Assembly (NCBI RefSeq): GCF_008831285.2
Contig: NC_045139.1
Location: 11,626,704 to 11,690,703 of the forward strand
Direction: 5' to 3'
DNA length: 64,000 nt
DNA from: Nymphaea colorata
Lineage: Eukaryota > Streptophyta > Magnoliopsida > Nymphaeales > Nymphaeaceae
A program made the translations under genes and the position numbers. The notes beneath the pieces are model-generated. The model was not told the DNA's origin. It worked only from the letters and a program-made list of their open reading frames with translations, and did not search any database. Shown here piece after piece: positions 45,601 through 57,281 of the stretch. Positions within the stretch are counted from its first letter, which is position 1. Each line of letters begins with the position of its first letter.

Positions 45601-48180
45601 TGGACTCGTCGAAAAGTATTGCCAGGGAAAGATCAGAAGAAAAATGTTTGGCTTTATCAATCATTTAGAAGCATCTAGTGACCTAATTGGAACTTGTGCA
45701 ACCTAACATAATTATGGTGTTTCATCTTTTTCATAAATTACGAACCTCCATAGTCATCCACTCACAAACAAGTTCATATGGAACACATTTTTTCATAACA
45801 AAACAGCAAAACTGACCTAAGTGAAAAGCTTCTTCCTGTACGAATATGTGATAGAATGTAATCATAAGGGAATAGCACAAGTATCATTCATCTCAGCAAA
45901 AAGAGCTGAAATAAGGAAATGAAATCTGAGTTTCAAGAATTGTAGTTGCATTGTGGCTTAGTAGGAAAAGATCTTGCAACTCATAGAAGATCTGAAGGAT
46001 ATGCGCACGCATCTCTTCCAGTGAGAAACCTTGCTTCTTCGACTGAAATTAGGAAAAGGAAATGAGTTGGCTAGAAAATTAATGATCATATACAAAAAAA
46101 GTTCTTGGAGATAATGTTTCCCTTATCAGAGGTTATAAGCTCAAAAACTAGGAAAGAAAGCTTCAGAGCTAAATGAAGATGAAACCGATATAGGCACTAA
46201 AAAACCCTATTTCCAAAAACAAAAGTAGAATGCCCTGTTTTCGCCAACTCAATCCGAGAAAAGAGAGAAATTTGGGATAACTGGGAATTTGATCCCTGAT
46301 GGCACTCAAAATTCAAAAAACTTTGCAAAGCGATGGCAGACAGTTCAAACTTCCTGCTGGCAAGAAGGAAGACGATCCACCACAAAATGAAAAATAAGCA
46401 AAAGATCAGAATTTGGAAGACAAAGCGATAGAAGATTCATAAGGCTTTCACAATTTTCAGAATTCCCAAACAAAGCGAGGCTTTCACAATTTTCAGAATT
46501 TCTCAGACAGTGAATTTTTTTAATGTATCTCTTGAACCTGCACAGTAAGAGATTATAGTCATCAGTTGAAAACAAATAATAAGAAGTAGACCTCCAAAAC
46601 AGGCTTATACGACTATCACAAATATAACCTTTCTTCAGTGTGGCATGACCATTATAACATGTCTATCTTGTGAAGCAAAGATATCACCTTTGAAAGACAA
46701 AGCTCAAAATATCTGCAAAAAGAAACATGAAATACCAAGATAAGAAGCAAAGATATCTCACCATTATAGCATGCCTATTTGTCTATCACTTATACTGCAA
46801 AAAGAAACATGAAATACCAAGATAAGAAGAATATCTGCTCATATAATTAATGAAATAGGACTTTTATGAGCAACCACAGTAAAGCTTCTAGAAACAAAGG
46901 AGAAATTGATCGGAGAAATTCTTTCCAAAAATCAAGCTTCTTGTTCTTTTTAAAACTTATCTATAACAAGATAAGAATAAAAAAAGGTTACACTAATGAG
47001 CTCTACATTAATTATTAATCAACATGAAGAAGCACTTGGAAAGAGAAAAGAAGGGAAGGGAGGCTACACTTGCCTATGCCAGAATTACTGCCAGACGGTT
47101 GGGACTTATTGCATACCTTTTGCTTGTTCTAAATTACATTTCGGGTCCATTTGAAACCTTAAACAATGAAGATAAATATTGAAAGTTGCAGAAGAAAAAC
47201 CAGTCATGACCACATATCATTTCAACTATGCAGATGTTTGCATATGAACATTTTTAAGAACAAAATATAAGAAATGATCAACTTGACAAAAGTTTCTTTC
47301 ATATTTACAGAAATACTCCAAACGGTATTGTAAAGTTCATTTGCAAAAACAGTCATATATTTACGTAAATACTCCAAGATTCCATAAGCATTCTTTGTAT
47401 TTGTTAGGAAATTTTCCTAATTCAATGTAGGCCAAGGGTGTCTTATGGGAATCTCAAGCTACTATCTTGACAAATGTGCTAAGCTTTGGTCCTACCTATA
47501 GGTTGAAACATTGAATTATGTCTAATTGTATGTTTTCCTCCTACAAGCTGATTGATAGTCACTAAGGCTCGTGATGCTCCTTGATTCCTTTGAGTTGTGT
47601 TGGGACCTTCATAATCAAATAGACTAACATGAGTTTCGGCAACATTGGTATGGTGACATATAAATAGGCTACAAACATTATTAGCATTAAATATTTCAAT
47701 AACTTGTGGAACAACATCTTCTTCTCAAGTCTCATCTAAGTTGTAAGTAGGTTACACATGTCGAATACATGCCATCTGCAAATTAATAAGAACAAGGTAA
47801 ACATTATCAATACAAATTAGAAACCAAATGAATGATGGAATAGTATAGACAACCAAGATGAACATCTTTTGTTTTTTGTTACACTAAATACAAAATAAAC
47901 ATATCTATTTAGTTTCTACACAATTGGATTCAACTAAATACATTGGAATGGACATAACCCAAAAATAACACCATATTAACAATATGAAGAACACTTATAT
48001 TGAATAATCATACCGTCTGATGTAAGAATAGCAATTAGGTCATAATGTTTCATCTATAAATGTTTCCATAATCCCTATTACTCCATAGGTTCAGTTACAA
48101 CATCATGAATGGTGATGCCTCTAACATGATTTCTAACTAAACATACTTCTCCATCTTCATCATTGGAAATTAACATTGCT
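42610..48180. other. Gene-free AT-rich DNA
   Basis: No convincing gene. A (CA)n-rich hairpin lies at about 42715-42748. Stretches at 44227-44783 are open but A-rich with no domain. From about 46700 to 46820 the phrase AAAAAGAAACATGAAATACC is repeated. The part between about 47400 and 48180 may be the 3' region of the CACTA element, since weak minus-strand protein-like sequence occurs near 47520-47640. Confidence 0.45.
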
Positions 48181-48189
48181 TTATCATGC

Positions 48190-50748
48190 AGGATGCAATT
48201 CAGGTTTGTGTCTTGACAGCTTCAAGCTCTTCATTTACATCTTCAGCATTTTCTGGTAGTACATCATAGAAATCATGAGGAATTTTTGTCAGAGCTTCGC
48301 TTGACGAGTTACCTTAAGAAATCACTCCTTTCAATCTGATCTTGAAGGGTATTCTATGAAGGACAACTTTCCATTCTGATTCATTAGGATCCACAACATA
48401 AAATACTTGTTCCACTGACTTGGAGAGACAAATGGTTCATCGGCCATGCAAAAATATTTGGAGTTTAACAAAGTAAAACCAAATTGGTCTACTTTAATGT
48501 CTTTTTCATGCGGGCTAAGAAGATCATACCAAACAATACAAATTTCAAAGTTGATGATATTGAACTTCAATTATGTATGAACCCTTAGTAAGTAACATCA
48601 CCAACTATTGGATTTGGATCCCTAGCATTTGAGAAGCTCGATGTTTGTGCAGTTACCACCACACAATGTTCTACATTCATCTTCGTTTTTCTATATTTTT
48701 GTATGAAATCTATATCCACATATTTTTTAGCAACACTATGAGGATATCGAGCAAGATATACAAGTTTATCACTGATCATCTCATTTGCTGCTCTTTCACA
48801 CATTAGACGGTCAAACAACTCAGAAAATCACAACTTATGTGTGTGTTCTACTTGACAAGGCCTCTTTCTATTTTGGCTCCTCACCAATGCCAAGTGCTCC
48901 GTAGCATGACAACCACATGGTCACAAGAGTTAGAATTGTTGTGTTATATAAATATAGAAGCCATGACGTATTCATACTAACTTGCTGAAGATATGACGTT
49001 ACATTGGAAAGATTAAACAATACATATATGTCCTTGTAAAAGAGTTGCATTGTCCAAAACAAAAATATTTTCTCCACCAAGTGCATAACCTCTTAACAGA
49101 AACCCCATCATGTTTGTCTAGGCTCCTTCAACCTTATTATTATTTCTCATAGTTTTATTGAATTTAGTCTTCACATTTAGAAGAAAATTTAAGACATTCA
49201 TCAGCAATGTAGCCTTCATCGATACACCCCTCTACTTTGCTTCGGTTATAAACATAACCTTTTAGTTTGCATAAATATCTGTTAGGCATTAGATTTAATA
49301 TAAATTAATCATTGCAATCTTTTTAATATCAGTTAGCTAAAAGGTAAGTGTAGAATGCCTTTCGATTGGGTACATTCAATGTTACTGCACTGGTCCCCTT
49401 AATCACACTTCTTCAACAAGATGAATAGTTAAATGTATCATAATATCAAAATAGGATGGGGGAAGAACAGTTCTATGTGACATAGTATGAGCACAAGACG
49501 TTCTTGCAGTTGGTTTAATTCTGATTCTCATAATGTCTTCGAACATATTTTCTAAGAAGCAAGCACAACTGAATAAGAACATCACTTACTTTACGAGTAA
49601 GTGTTCTTTGCACAGCTAATGGAAGAAATTTATGTAATAACATGTGAAAGTCATGACTCTTTAAGTCTGTATTTTTCTTTTCTTTCAAGCTCACATGACG
49701 TGATATTTTGGATGTAAAGTTATAAGAAGTTTTCATAGTTTTAAGAACATTGTAAAAATTTCATCTTTGCTCATATAATAGAATGCTGTGAATGTATTTT
49801 CTCATCATTGATTTGCAGATGCACTGCATGTTTTATATTCAACTCTTATAAGTCCATGTGCGCATTCAGATGAACTTTTGTCTTCCCTTCTATATCTAAT
49901 AGTGTGCCCATGATGTTCTCACATAAATTCTTCTCAATATGTAGTATGTCCAAATTATGATGCAACATATTATGCTCCCAATAAGGCAATGAAAAGAATA
50001 TGCTTTTCATTTTCTAATAATAATGTAGTTCACCTGCTTCATCATTCAATGGATCCAACACATTTTTTGTAGATACTGGCATAGGGGCAATTCTATCATC
50101 AATGTCACCATCAAATGAAGATTTTAATAACCTGAACTTATGATCAACGGGCAAGAATCTTTGATGCTCCATGTAACACATTTTTCTACTATGCTTTAGA
50201 AAGAGGGAATGAGCCTCCTTATTGCATATATGGCATGCTAGTTTTTCCTTCATACTCCAACCTGATAAGTTTGCAAGTGTGGGAAAGTCATTTATTGTCC
50301 ATAGTAAAGCGACCCACATTTAGAAGTTTTGTTTTGTTGTGGCATCATATGTTTTAACACCTTTATCCCACAACAATTGTAGTTCCTCGATGAGTGGCTG
50401 CAATAGAACATCTATTTTATTTCCAAGCACTTTTGGCCCAGATATCAATAAGGTCAATATTCTTGATGTATGCTTCATACAAACCCAAGGAGGTAAGTTA
50501 TATGCAACTAACACCACTAGCCATACACCATATAACAAACTTAACATTCTAAAAGGATTAAATCCATCATTCATGAGGCCCAATCTGACATTGCAACTAT
50601 CTGATGTAAACGTAGGATGCAACTTATCAACGCTTTCCAAGTTTGTGCATCGAAAGGATGTCTTATAGCCCCATACTCAGTATGACCGTCATGGTGCTAT
50701 CTCATCTCAGATCATATTTTTGTAGACATAAATAATATTTTCAGCTTA
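48190..50748 (-). pseudogene. CACTA (En/Spm) TNP2-type transposase, C-terminal part
   Basis: Minus-strand pieces in family order: RNVRLG-like CNVRLGLMNDGFNPF and YNLPPWVCMKHTSRILTLLI (50640-50320), LLWTINDFPTLANLSGWSMK and CYMEHQRFLPVDHKFR (50319-50014), then DUF4218-like KSHDFHMLLHKFLPLAVQ and LPPSYFDIMIHLTIHLVEEV (49736-49400), then DUF4216-like ARDPNPIVGDVTY and VDQFGFTLLNS (48818-48331). Stops and frame changes separate all pieces. Established knowledge: this order is the TNP2 transposase of plant CACTA elements. The N-terminal part is at 60731-61560, displaced by an insertion of about 10 kb. Confidence 0.85.
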
Positions 50749-50763
50749 GGGCACATTTGCTAG

Positions 50764-51240
50764 CCAGGAAATCCAGTGTAGCTGCAGAAATATTTTTCAA
50801 ATTTTCAAATATATTTTTTCCCCGTCAAACTACAGATCAAAAAAATGTTAAGTCGGTTTCCAGAACTTTTATTTCGAAAATTTGTTTCCACTATGCGGGG
50901 TGGAAAAAAAAATTTTGAGATGAAAAAATGTCCATTGCTTCCCGCGAGCAACGCAAGCTTGGTCACCCGCAATTGTTGCGGGGCTGCCTGAAGCTTGGTC
51001 ACCAACAATGGCTGTGAAGCGATGTATTCTGCACACATAGAAAGAGAGAGAAAGAGAGACATTAGAGGGAAACCTTCATACATAAGCGGGTGACTCTCCG
51101 AGATCGAGATTCAGAAGAAACCCTTCTCCAATGAGTCCTAGCACAGACGCCGACGCTACCCGACAAAAGTACAAAAGCAAAAAACGCGTAAAATAAAGTG
51201 GGACGCGTGGCATAGACGCCGACGCTACCCGACAAAAGCA
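50764..51240. other. Left non-viral part of the 10-kb insertion
   Basis: Contains AT-rich subterminal DNA, a purine-rich AGAAAGAGAGAGAAAGAGAG run near 51040 and two copies of GACGCCGACGCTACCCGACA (51150 and 51214). The phrase ACTCTCCGAGATCGAGATTC (51094) recurs at 59853 on the other side of the viral mosaic. Confidence 0.6.
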
Positions 51241-51244
51241 CTGT

Positions 51245-51658
51245 TTATATGCTAATCTTTTTGCCGTTGAGGAGAAGGACGAGATAATGAGTTAGTGTTC
51301 TGAATCGCTCCAGGTGGGTCTGAAGGCATCCTCTAATGTCAGACCAATAATTGTCTTTGGACGAGCATTTGGTGTAGAGAGTAAGCTTAATCTTTAATAA
51401 TTCTTCAAGACTTTCAAGATTGGCTTGATCTTGGATGCATAAGGCTTTCTCAAGACGGTCCATTTCTCGTCCAAGTTCATTGAAGCGGTCTAGAGGAATG
51501 CTTTTGGACTCGGCTTCGTCTTGGTATCCCTAGTATTTGGCAACTTCTGGGTGACGCTGCTTGGCTAGCATTTTGTACCTGTTGACGAGCATCGGTCCTG
51601 GTTGCATGAAGGCTAGTCCTTCCCATTTTGGCTCGGAAATTCGTCTGGCTTGAGCCAT
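51245..51658 (-). pseudogene. Viral ORF Y, minus copy, one premature stop
   Basis: Same protein as the intact plus copy at 57282-57695, with an in-frame stop near codon 43 (after HPEVAKY) and a few substitutions. It ends with AGCATATAAACAG, at the exact base where the plus copy also ends; beyond it is non-viral sequence. Function unknown. Confidence 0.8.
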
Positions 51659-51748
51659 GCTTTCTGGGCTGTAAGGAGATGTTAATTTACACAGATTAAT
51701 GTTTGCAGAAAATAAAACTAATTTGTACAAACTGGTGGGGCTAAAACA

Positions 51749-52141
51749 TTAAATGTTGACTCTGTGAATTCTCTGCATGATCTCTTTGAGGTGGGAGATT
51801 ATGTCTTTGATCTCCAGCATATCATGGCACATAGGTTGGCGTGTGATACGCCAGTAGTTGGTTTTGCTGGCTGATCGAAAATTTACCGTCCATTTGAGTT
51901 CTTGTATCTTCTGAAACCTTTCAAGATCTTCAAGGACACTTGTGAGGATCTCGGTTTCTATTTTGGATAGCTCTTCTAGTACCTCGTGCTTGCGAGGCCT
52001 GGGCAGCTCCCAGTCTTCATTGATGTTTGCCGGATGTAGTTCATTGAGATTGACTCTGTAACGTTCAGTAGTTGACTGACTTGATTGCATAGGCAATGAA
52101 ACTTCTGTTGGTGGGATATTGGTCCCGGATGGTCCTATCAT
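51749..52141 (-). CDS. Viral ORF X, minus copy, open
   Basis: About 130 codons from an ATG that overlaps the polymerase stop as ATGA (52141-52138). This coupling is used between genes in badnaviruses and tungrovirus. The protein has a proline-rich N-terminus (MIGPSGTNIPPTEV), a predicted helical centre (HEVLEELSKIETEIL) and a C-terminal SASKTNYW motif shared with ORF Y. I do not recognise a known viral family. The frame is open and nearly identical to the plus copy at 56800-57192. No evidence of expression. Confidence 0.7.
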   Translation of the reverse strand: MIGPSGTNIPPTEVSLPMQSSQSTTERYRVNLNELHPANINEDWELPRPRKHEVLEELSKIETEILTSVLEDLERFQKIQELKWTVNFRSASKTNYWRITRQPMCHDMLEIKDIISHLKEIMQRIHRVNI

Positions 52142-54650
52142 TCCTGTATACACCGTTCGAAAGTCATAAGAAGCTGGGGCTCAGGTGTGTTCAGTGGAGA
52201 GCTGATCAAGGAGGTGACTATTCGTGATAGGGAGTCTGCAAGGACGTTATCCTTTCCATTGATGTGTTCAAAGGACACATCAATTCCTAACCCTGTGATG
52301 AAATCGACAAAGGTTACCCATCTCACCCTGGAGGGCTTGTTGATGTTGGTCTTGTTGAAGAAGCTTATAATAGCCTGGCAATCGGTCCGTATTAGAATCT
52401 CCTTTTGTTCCAGATAGTAGATCTTCAGGGATTCAAGACTATTCATTACGGCAAAGATTTCAGCATCAATGGTTGACTTTGTGGGGTTGAATTTGCCGCT
52501 GGCATATGCACATGGCTTTTCCATGCTTCTTGGATCATACTTCTGGGGTTTCCATTTGCATATACCGCCCCATCCTTCCATACATCCGTCGGCTTCTATG
52601 ATGATAAAACATGGGTGAGGAGGGATTGATAAGGTAGGCAGATTCTGAACCTGTTCTTTGATCCTTTTGACGAGAATCCAATCCTGTTGGTTCAGCCTCT
52701 TCTCTCCTGTTGGGCTAGTTTTGCCATAAAGGGGGGCAAGTAACTTGCCAAGATTAGGAATGAAGTTTCTAGCATAATTTAATATTCCTAACCAGGATCG
52801 CAGGCCAATTTTTGTTGCTAAATCCGCTTCTTGTTGTTCTACAATCCTTTTGATGATGTTGGGTTGCAACCGTATTTCCCCGTTGCCAATGATTGCTCCG
52901 AGAAATTCAATTTGCTTCTGCCCGATTGTCATTTTGGTAGGGCTTAGAACGAGTCCATTATCCTTGCATTTTTCTAGCAGGATGCGTAGATGCTTTGCAT
53001 GCACATCTTCCGTTTCAGAGAAAACTAGAATATCATCTATGTAAACGGCAATGAAGTTTTCTGTTTCCCTAAAGCAGTTATCCATTTTTCTTTGGAAGAT
53101 TGCAGGGGCATTCTTCAACCCGAATGGCATCACCAGCCATTCAAACAGTCCTTCGGGTACCCAGAATGCTGTGAGTAGTATAGACTCTGGATCCATCATG
53201 ACTTGATGGAAACCACTCTTTAAATCAAACTTAGAATAGATTTTGCTACTTGATACTTTTCTGATAATTGTATTGACACCTGGTAGCGAGTACTGGTCTT
53301 TTTCTGTATTGTCATTGAGGCGTTTGTAGTTGAAGACCATTCTTTCCTTCCCTTTCTTTACTTCTCCTATTTTGGGATCTTGGGTAGTTCCAGAATACAC
53401 TATTATGGCAGTTGTTCTGTGTTGACTCTTTGATGGCCGAATCACTCCTATCTTTAGTAGTGATGAGATGTGTCATTCAAATGAGTCCTTCATTTGTGGT
53501 GTGACATGCTTCAAGGGCTTGTCTTCAATAATAAATTCTGGATTTTTCAAGGTAATTTTGCATGTTACCTTGTTTTTTGACCAATGTTTGAGGGGATCTT
53601 CTCCAATATATCCTGCTTCTTTGAGCCTATCAATGATGGGTTGGAACTTGTTTTTGAAATTCTAAGGCGTTGGCCCTGCTGTATATAGGACTGACTCTTG
53701 GAGTTGGATATACTCGAGATCATCAATTTCTTCAATGAACGAAGAAAGGATTGCCTGCTGCTGCGTATTAATGGTGGTGACATTCTTGTAGAAGGTGATA
53801 GTATCTCCTTCGATACTTAGTCCACCTTGCATAGCTCGGATAAAGTTACAGCCAATTATCATTTGAATTTCGCCTCCTAGGCTCATAGGAAAGGCATATG
53901 TATAGGGAACTCTGAAATGGTTTTCCCCTATGATCATCTGCCTGTACTTTACGTTGGCACAGGATAATTTTTCAAGGTCTCGATATGCTTGATCCTGTAT
54001 CCCCGTTGTTCCTTGTGTTGGATCCTCCAATGAGAAAACCCTGCGCATCTGTGACAGGATATTTTGGGTGCCTTCTCTACCATCTGCAGTGGCAATTAGG
54101 GCTTCATACTCGGTTCGATATTCCATTCTTCATTGTATCCAGATTAATTTTTCGATTTCACCGAGCAAGTTTTCCATAAATTCTGCTTTATCTCAGGCAT
54201 TTGAGAATCCTTTTTCAGAAACTAAATTTTTGGTTATGGATTCCCATCTGGAAAACACATCATGGAATAGACTTATTTGAGTTGGGATGACGAAGATTGC
54301 CCCTGTTGATTGGGCAGCAGTTGGCAAATTCCACATTTCGTCACTTCTTCCTCCTCGAAATTTTGTGCGGCTGCTGGAAGGAACATCTATATTTGGCCTA
54401 ATGGGGGGTGTTCTTCCTGTAGCTGGGGGGTATCCAGGCATGCTCATGGATACATCTGCCGGAGGATTGTATGGAGATTGTGCGGTAGTTGTTCCTGAGG
54501 TTGCCGAAGCGATTATTGAAGATAATTCCTTCATCTGAGGATATTCATATTCATTAAGTATGAACACTTGCTTTTGACATGCCCAAGGGTTTAGGAATTC
54601 CTCGGGGTCTTTATCGGAGTCATATTTTGGCATTGGCTCAGGCTTCTGTT
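52138..54650 (-). pseudogene. Viral capsid-protease-RT-RNase H polyprotein, minus copy, deleted
   Basis: From 54633: an upstream-of-capsid stretch rich in Pro/Ser, then capsid (DKAEFMENLLGEIEKLIW, QDQAYRDLEKLSC). An internal deletion then joins capsid directly to the end of protease (MIIGENHF, EIQMIIGCNFIRAMQGG). RT follows with FDLKSGFHQV and the catalytic YIDD box, then RNase H to 52138. The last part is open for 435 codons (53445-52138). In-frame stops lie near 54194, 54130, 53661 and 53473, some at codons where Trp would be expected. The product cannot be a complete polyprotein. Confidence 0.85.
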
Positions 54651-55467
54651 GAATGGCAACCCAACATCATCAAAAGGATTGTAGAAAAGCAAGAAGCGGA
54701 TTTAGCAACAAAAACTGGCCTGCGATCCTGGTTAGGAATATTAAATTATGCTAGAAACTTCATTCCTAATCTTGACAAGTTACTTGCCCCCCTTTATGGC
54801 AAAACTAGACCAACAGGGGAGAAGAGGCTGAACCAACAGGATTGGATTCTCGTCAAAAGGATCAAAGAACAGGTTCAGAATCTGCCTACCTTATCAATCC
54901 CTCCTCACCCATGTTTTATCATCCTAGAAGCCGACGGATGTATGGAAGGATGGGGCGGTATATGCAAATGGAAACCCCAGAAGTATGATCCAAGAAGCAT
55001 GGAAAAGCCATGTGCATATGCCAGCGGCAAATTCAACCCCACAAAGTCAACCATTGATGCTGAAATCTTTGCCGTAATGAATAGTCTTGAATCCCTGAAG
55101 ATCTACTATCTGGAACAAAAGGAGATTCTAATACGGACCGATTGCCAGGCTATTATAAGCTTCTTCAACAAGACCAACATCAACAAGCCCTCCAGGGTGA
55201 GATGGGTAACCTTTGTCGATTTCATCACAGGGTTAGGAATTGATGTGTCCTTTGAACACATCAATGGAAAGGATAACGTCCTTGCAGACTCCCTATCACG
55301 AATAGTCACCTCCTTGATCAGCTCTCCACTGAACACACCTGAGCCCCAGCTTCTTATGGCTTTCGAACGGTGTATAAAGGAATGGCAGGACCATCCGGGA
55401 CCAATATCCCACCAACAGAAGTTCCATTGCCTATGCAATCAAGTCAGACAACTACTGAACGTTATTC
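54650..55467 (+). pseudogene. Viral RNase H and start of ORF X, plus copy 1
   Basis: Carries WLGILNYARNFIPNL, IEADG-like ILEADGCMEGWGGICKW, DAEIFAVMNSLESLKIYYL and DCQAIISFFN, the end of the pararetroviral polymerase. At its right the frame continues past the usual stop (KEWQDHPG), and ORF X is cut within TTERY at 55467. It is joined head to head with the next, inverted segment. It starts at an inversion junction near 54650, where the open frame is fused to antisense capsid sequence. Confidence 0.8.
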
Positions 55468-55731
55468 GTCTATCAAGGAATCTGATAGAGGGTCTTTTTT
55501 GGAAGTTGCTGCCTTGAGTATGTTCGAGAGCTCACCTATTGTAGCTGCGAGCTGTACTTGGTTGTCAATCACTTGGGTGATTAACCGAATCAAGGTATTG
55601 TTTTGCTTGATCAAGGTAGAAGTTGCAGCTCCTACTGTGGAGTTGTCCGATAGTTTGGCATTAGCAATAGCCGGTGGTTCAACAGTATTTGTGATTGAAA
55701 GGGCTTTCTTGATGGCAAGATTGTCATTCAT
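55468..55731 (-). pseudogene. Viral ORF2, truncated
   Basis: Starts at an ATG that overlaps the ORF1 stop as ATGA (55731-55728), as in badnaviruses and rice tungro bacilliform virus. The frame (MNDNLAIKKALSITN, then TLIKQNNTLIRLITQ) is rich in Leu, Ile, Gln and Asn and looks helical or coiled coil, like ORF2 virion-associated proteins. It breaks off at the inversion junction at 55468 before a stop. Assignment rests on position and the overlap. Confidence 0.65.
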
Positions 55732-56015
55732 GAGAGTTGCCTCTGGATTTTTGTAACTTTGGTTTCTATTGTTTGGGTTCGTTCTTCGAGAGAAACCAAG
55801 TGATTCATAATGGTATTCTGAACGGGGCTTTCTGAAGAGGTATATGAACAAATAGATTTGGTTTGTGAGAATAGGCTTGAGAGATGACTAATCTGAGCTT
55901 CTAGTCGTAGACAATGGTTTTCCAAGCTGAGAAGTTTGGTCTGGATGTCTGCAAGTGCAGAGAGTATCCTTTGAGTTTCTTCTATCTTGCTTGAATAGGA
56001 TTTAGGGTTTTGGGT
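55728..56015 (-). CDS. Viral ORF1-like frame without ATG near its start
   Basis: Open for 95 codons after a TAA at 56018-56016. The only in-frame ATG is late (TIMNHLV). The sequence (RLEAQISHLSSLFSQ, HLVSLEERTQTIETKV) has heptad-like Leu/Ile spacing. Established knowledge: ORF1 of rice tungro bacilliform virus starts at a non-AUG codon, and badnavirus ORF1 precedes ORF2 with an ATGA overlap. So this fits an ORF1 with non-AUG start, though a missing 5' part cannot be excluded. Confidence 0.55.
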   Translation of the reverse strand, partial: TQNPKSYSSKIEETQRILSALADIQTKLLSLENHCLRLEAQISHLSSLFSQTKSICSYTSSESPVQNTIMNHLVSLEERTQTIETKVTKIQRQLS

Positions 56016-56190
56016 TTAGTTTTCAGAAGCAAGGTGGTGCGCAACTTATGACCTCTGTGAAGGCTTATTCTCTAGCCTGAAGGGCCTGAGTCTTTAACAC
56101 GTACTTGCTTGACCACTAAACTTTAACCAAAAACTTAAACAAGAAGGAAGGAAGAAGATCAAAGAACGAGCTCTTACTTGTAGATGTTAA

Positions 56191-56202
56191 GCTCTGATAC
56201 CA
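56191..56202 (-). other. tRNA-Met primer-binding site of the pararetrovirus
   Basis: TGGTATCAGAGC on the minus strand matches the tRNA-Met complementary site shared by plant pararetroviruses. It lies about 175 bp upstream of the ORF1 frame, and a leader with CCTTCCTTCTTG follows it. It defines the origin of minus-strand DNA synthesis in the ancestral circular genome. Confidence 0.85.
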
Positions 56203-56229
56203 AACAGCGTGGCTTTGATACTGTAGGCA

Positions 56230-56808
56230 ACTAGCCCAACAGGGGAGAAGAGGCTGAACCAACAGGATTGGATTCTCGTCAAAAGGATCAAAGAACAGTC
56301 TGCCTGCCTTATCAATCCCTCCTCACCCATGTTTTATCATCCTAGAAGCCGACGGATGTATGGAAGGATGAGGCGGTATATGCAAATGGAAACCCCAGAA
56401 GTATGATCCAAGAAGCATGGAAAAGCCATGTGCATATGCCAGCGGCAAATTCAACCCCCCAAAGTCAACCATTGATGCTGAAATCTTTGCTGTAATGAAT
56501 AGTCTTGAATCCCTGAAGATCTACTATCTGGAACAAAAGGAGATTCTAATACGGACCGATTGCCAGACTATTATAAGCTTCTTCAACAAGACCAACATCA
56601 ACAAGCCCTCCAGGGTCAGATGGGTAACCTTTGTCGATTTCATCACAGGGTTAGGAATTGATGTGTCCTTTGAACATATCAATGGAAAGGATAACGTCCT
56701 TGCAGACTCCCTATCACGAATAGTCACCTCCTTGATCAGCTCTCCACTGAACACACCTGAGCCCCAGCTTCTTATGGCTTTCGAATGGTGTATACAGGAA
56801 TGGTAGGA
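56230..56808 (+). pseudogene. Viral RNase H, plus copy 2
   Basis: Third copy of the RNase H region, from ACTAGCCCAACAGG to the end of the polymerase gene. A premature stop near 56369 and a shortened stretch near 56300 disturb the first part. From 56417 the frame is open (AYASGKFNPPKSTIDAEIF). The polymerase stop is shifted: the codon before it reads TGG, then TAG. Confidence 0.75.
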
Positions 56809-57192
56809 CCATCCGGGACCAATATCCCACCAACAGAAGTTTCATTGCCTATGCAATCAAGTCAGTCAACTACTGAACGTTACAGAGTCATTCTCAATGA
56901 ACTAAATCCGGCAAACATCAATGAAGACTGGGAGCTGCCCAGGCCTCGCAAGCACGAGGTACTAGAAGAGCTATCCAAAATAGAAACCGAGATCCTCACA
57001 AGTGTCCTTGAAGATCTTGAAAGGTTTCAGAAGATACAAGAACTCAAATGGACGGCAAATTTTCGATCAGCAAGCAAAACCAACTACTGGCGTATCACAC
57101 GCCAACCTATGTGCCATGATATGCTGGAGATCGAAGACATAATCTCCCACCTCAAAGAGATCATGCAGAGAATTCACAGAGTAAACATTTAA
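56800..57192 (+). CDS. Viral ORF X, plus copy, open
   Basis: About 130 codons from ATG 56800; an in-frame ATG at 56785 exists only because of a C-to-T change relative to the minus copy, so the downstream ATG is preferred. C-terminal sequence SASKTNYWRITRQ resembles CSSKDNYWSDIRG of ORF Y. Followed by an 89-bp gap with a pyrimidine-rich 3' splice-site-like sequence and then ORF Y. Function unknown; not recognised as any badnavirus protein. Confidence 0.7.
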   Translation: MVGPSGTNIPPTEVSLPMQSSQSTTERYRVILNELNPANINEDWELPRPRKHEVLEELSKIETEILTSVLEDLERFQKIQELKWTANFRSASKTNYWRITRQPMCHDMLEIEDIISHLKEIMQRIHRVNI

Positions 57193-57270
57193 TGTTTTAG
57201 CCCCACCAGTTTGTACAAATTAGTTTTATTTTCTGCAAACATTAATCTGTGTAAATTAACATCTCCTTAC

Positions 57271-57272
57271 AG
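57271..57272 (+). promoter_or_regulatory. Candidate 3' splice site before ORF Y
   Basis: ACATCTCCTTACAG ends at 57272, 9 bases before the ATG of ORF Y. It is a good plant acceptor, and the same sequence precedes the minus copy. In rice tungro bacilliform virus the last ORF is expressed from a spliced RNA, so a similar route is possible here. Confidence 0.4.
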
Positions 57273-57281
57273 CCAGAAAGC

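Noticed and set aside
52187-55438. Frames antisense to the viral RNase H copies, and capsid-antisense frames at 54287-54538
   Set aside because: They recur wherever RNase H or capsid recurs, because the sense strand is conserved; the sense frames explain them.
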